From: an uncultured Bacteroidota bacterium
GTDB lineage: Bacteria > Bacteroidota > Rhodothermia > Rhodothermales > UBA10348
Assembly: GCA_937893205.1 (NCBI GenBank)
Contig: CALBJU010000054.1
Location: 1 to 7,654 of the forward strand
Length of the DNA stretch: 7,654 bases
Direction: 5' to 3'
In this document: one piece after another, positions 6,889-7,654 of the stretch
Numbering within the stretch: position 1 is the first letter of the stretch
Layout of the letters: each line of letters starts with the position of its first letter
The notes under the pieces: model-generated
What the model was told of the DNA's origin: nothing
The model's database searches: none
The model's input: only the letters and a program-made list of their open reading frames with translations
Translations under genes and position numbers: made by a program

Positions 6889-7654
6889 ATGATGGCCATC
6901 ATAGACAGACGACGTTTTTTTCTTGACGCGGGCAAGGCCCTGGGTGGCCTCGCGCTGATTCAGGCGATCCCGACATGGGCGTTTGCAACCGGGACGGCGG
7001 AGATGGATCTGATCCACCGATCGTCTCGCGCGATGGGCACGTCAATCCGCGTTTCCATCCCCATCTTGCAGTTTACTTCGTTAAGGGCGGAACGCGCACT
7101 GAACAGCCTTCGCCTGGTAGGCGCCCGACTTTCCGCGCACGACGAAAACAGCGTGCTGATGAAGATGAACAACGCCCCCGGTCGGTGGAACGTCGGAACG
7201 GAATTACTCGACGTATCGCGCTCAGCTCTTTCAATCGGTAATCTGACTGAAGGCGCCCTAGATGTGACCGTTCTTCCAGCCATGAGACGCTATGGGTTTG
7301 TGCCAGGCACTGCCAGAGCAACGGATCGGATTGATTTTACCAGTCTCGAGGTCCGCGGAACGTCGGTGCGTGTGAAAACAGATGGGATTGGCGTTGACTT
7401 TGGTGGCATCGCCAAGGGATATGGAGTCGATGCCGCAGTTCTGGAGCTTCGGTCTGGCGGCGTAACTACCGCTCTCATCGACGCAGGAGGCGATCTTTTT
7501 GCCATGGGCAGACCCACTCCTGAGCAGCCCTGGAAAATCGGCATCAGGCATCCAGGAAAAGAACGCGATCTGGTCGCGACCATCGAAATCGAGAATCAAG
7601 CTGTCGCAACGTCGGGCACCTACCTACAGACCCGAACCGTTGATGGCGTGAAGG
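6889..7654 (+). CDS. apbE: ApbE-type FAD:protein FMN transferase with TAT signal, C-terminus cut by window edge
   Basis: The frame is open to the right edge (255 codons plus one base); complete family members have about 300-350 residues. ApbE proteins use FAD and Mg to attach FMN covalently to a Ser/Thr of exported redox proteins such as Rnf/Nqr subunits, NosR or FMN-binding-domain reductases. Seen: a twin-arginine signal, DRRRFF at residues 6-11, followed by a hydrophobic stretch and AFA near 31-33; then MGTSIRVSI (49-57), SVLMKMN (88-94), GALDVTVLP (122-130), VDFGGIAKGYGVD (169-181), DAGGDLFAMG (198-207), PWKIGIRHPG (214-223) and AVATSGTY (238-245), all family hallmarks. Three in-frame ATGs are possible: 6859, 6889 and 6892. 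GGAGG at 6884-6888 touches 6889 and is only 3 nt from 6892, so it does not decide the start. I take 6889 because it gives a compact TAT leader. The flavinylated partner probably lies downstream, outside the window. Confidence 0.9.
   Translation, partial: MMAIIDRRRFFLDAGKALGGLALIQAIPTWAFATGTAEMDLIHRSSRAMGTSIRVSIPILQFTSLRAERALNSLRLVGARLSAHDENSVLMKMNNAPGRWNVGTELLDVSRSALSIGNLTEGALDVTVLPAMRRYGFVPGTARATDRIDFTSLEVRGTSVRVKTDGIGVDFGGIAKGYGVDAAVLELRSGGVTTALIDAGGDLFAMGRPTPEQPWKIGIRHPGKERDLVATIEIENQAVATSGTYLQTRTVDGVK

Noticed and set aside
6975..7599. Open frames on the minus strand and in another plus frame across the apbE region
   Set aside because: They overlap the frame carrying the complete run of ApbE motifs and show no features of their own.
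1..7654. CRISPR arrays, tRNA or rRNA genes, IS elements and long direct repeats
   Set aside because: I looked for these by eye and saw no regularly spaced repeats, tRNA-like cloverleaf, transposase motifs or terminal inverted repeats.

Overview
The window looks like a piece of a bacterial chromosome of moderate GC content. It holds five protein genes, two of them cut by the window edges. There are no RNA genes, CRISPR arrays or insertion sequences that I can see. Most starts have no convincing Shine-Dalgarno sequence. Two surface or periplasmic phosphatases carry Sec or lipoprotein signals, and a Bacteroidota-like -7 element (TATCTTTC) lies before one gene. Together these suggest a Gram-negative of the wider Bacteroidota (for example Rhodothermota or Balneolota), but this is inference and the sequence does not settle the lineage.

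Layout, left to right. Positions 1-1986 (minus) encode the N-terminal 662 residues of a large FAD-linked oxidoreductase fused to ferredoxin-type iron-sulfur motifs (YdiJ / D-2-hydroxyacid dehydrogenase type). No stop is reached before the window edge. A 141-bp divergent intergenic region (1987-2127) separates it from a metallo-beta-lactamase-fold hydrolase at 2128-2982 (plus). That gene ends only 23 bp from the end of a convergent minus-strand operon. The operon has two genes: a large PhoD-like metallophosphatase lipoprotein (4067-6730, upstream) and an alkaline-phosphatase-superfamily phosphodiesterase (3006-4070, downstream). They overlap by four bases (ATGA) and are probably translationally coupled. 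A 158-bp divergent region (6731-6888) then leads to a plus-strand, TAT-exported ApbE-type FAD:protein FMN transferase (6889 to beyond 7654).

How the genes may work together. The two-gene operon puts two unrelated phosphoester-cleaving folds in the cell envelope, which suggests scavenging phosphate from extracytoplasmic phosphodiesters or monoesters. The ApbE protein would covalently attach FMN to an exported redox protein that probably lies to the right of the window. The FAD/Fe-S oxidoreductase and the MBL hydrolase share a divergent promoter region, but nothing in the sequence shows a shared substrate. I found no clearly novel system. The most unusual items are the long accessory beta-rich N-terminus of the PhoD-like lipoprotein, its coupling to a serine-nucleophile phosphodiesterase, and two palindromic candidate operators in the divergent intergenic regions.
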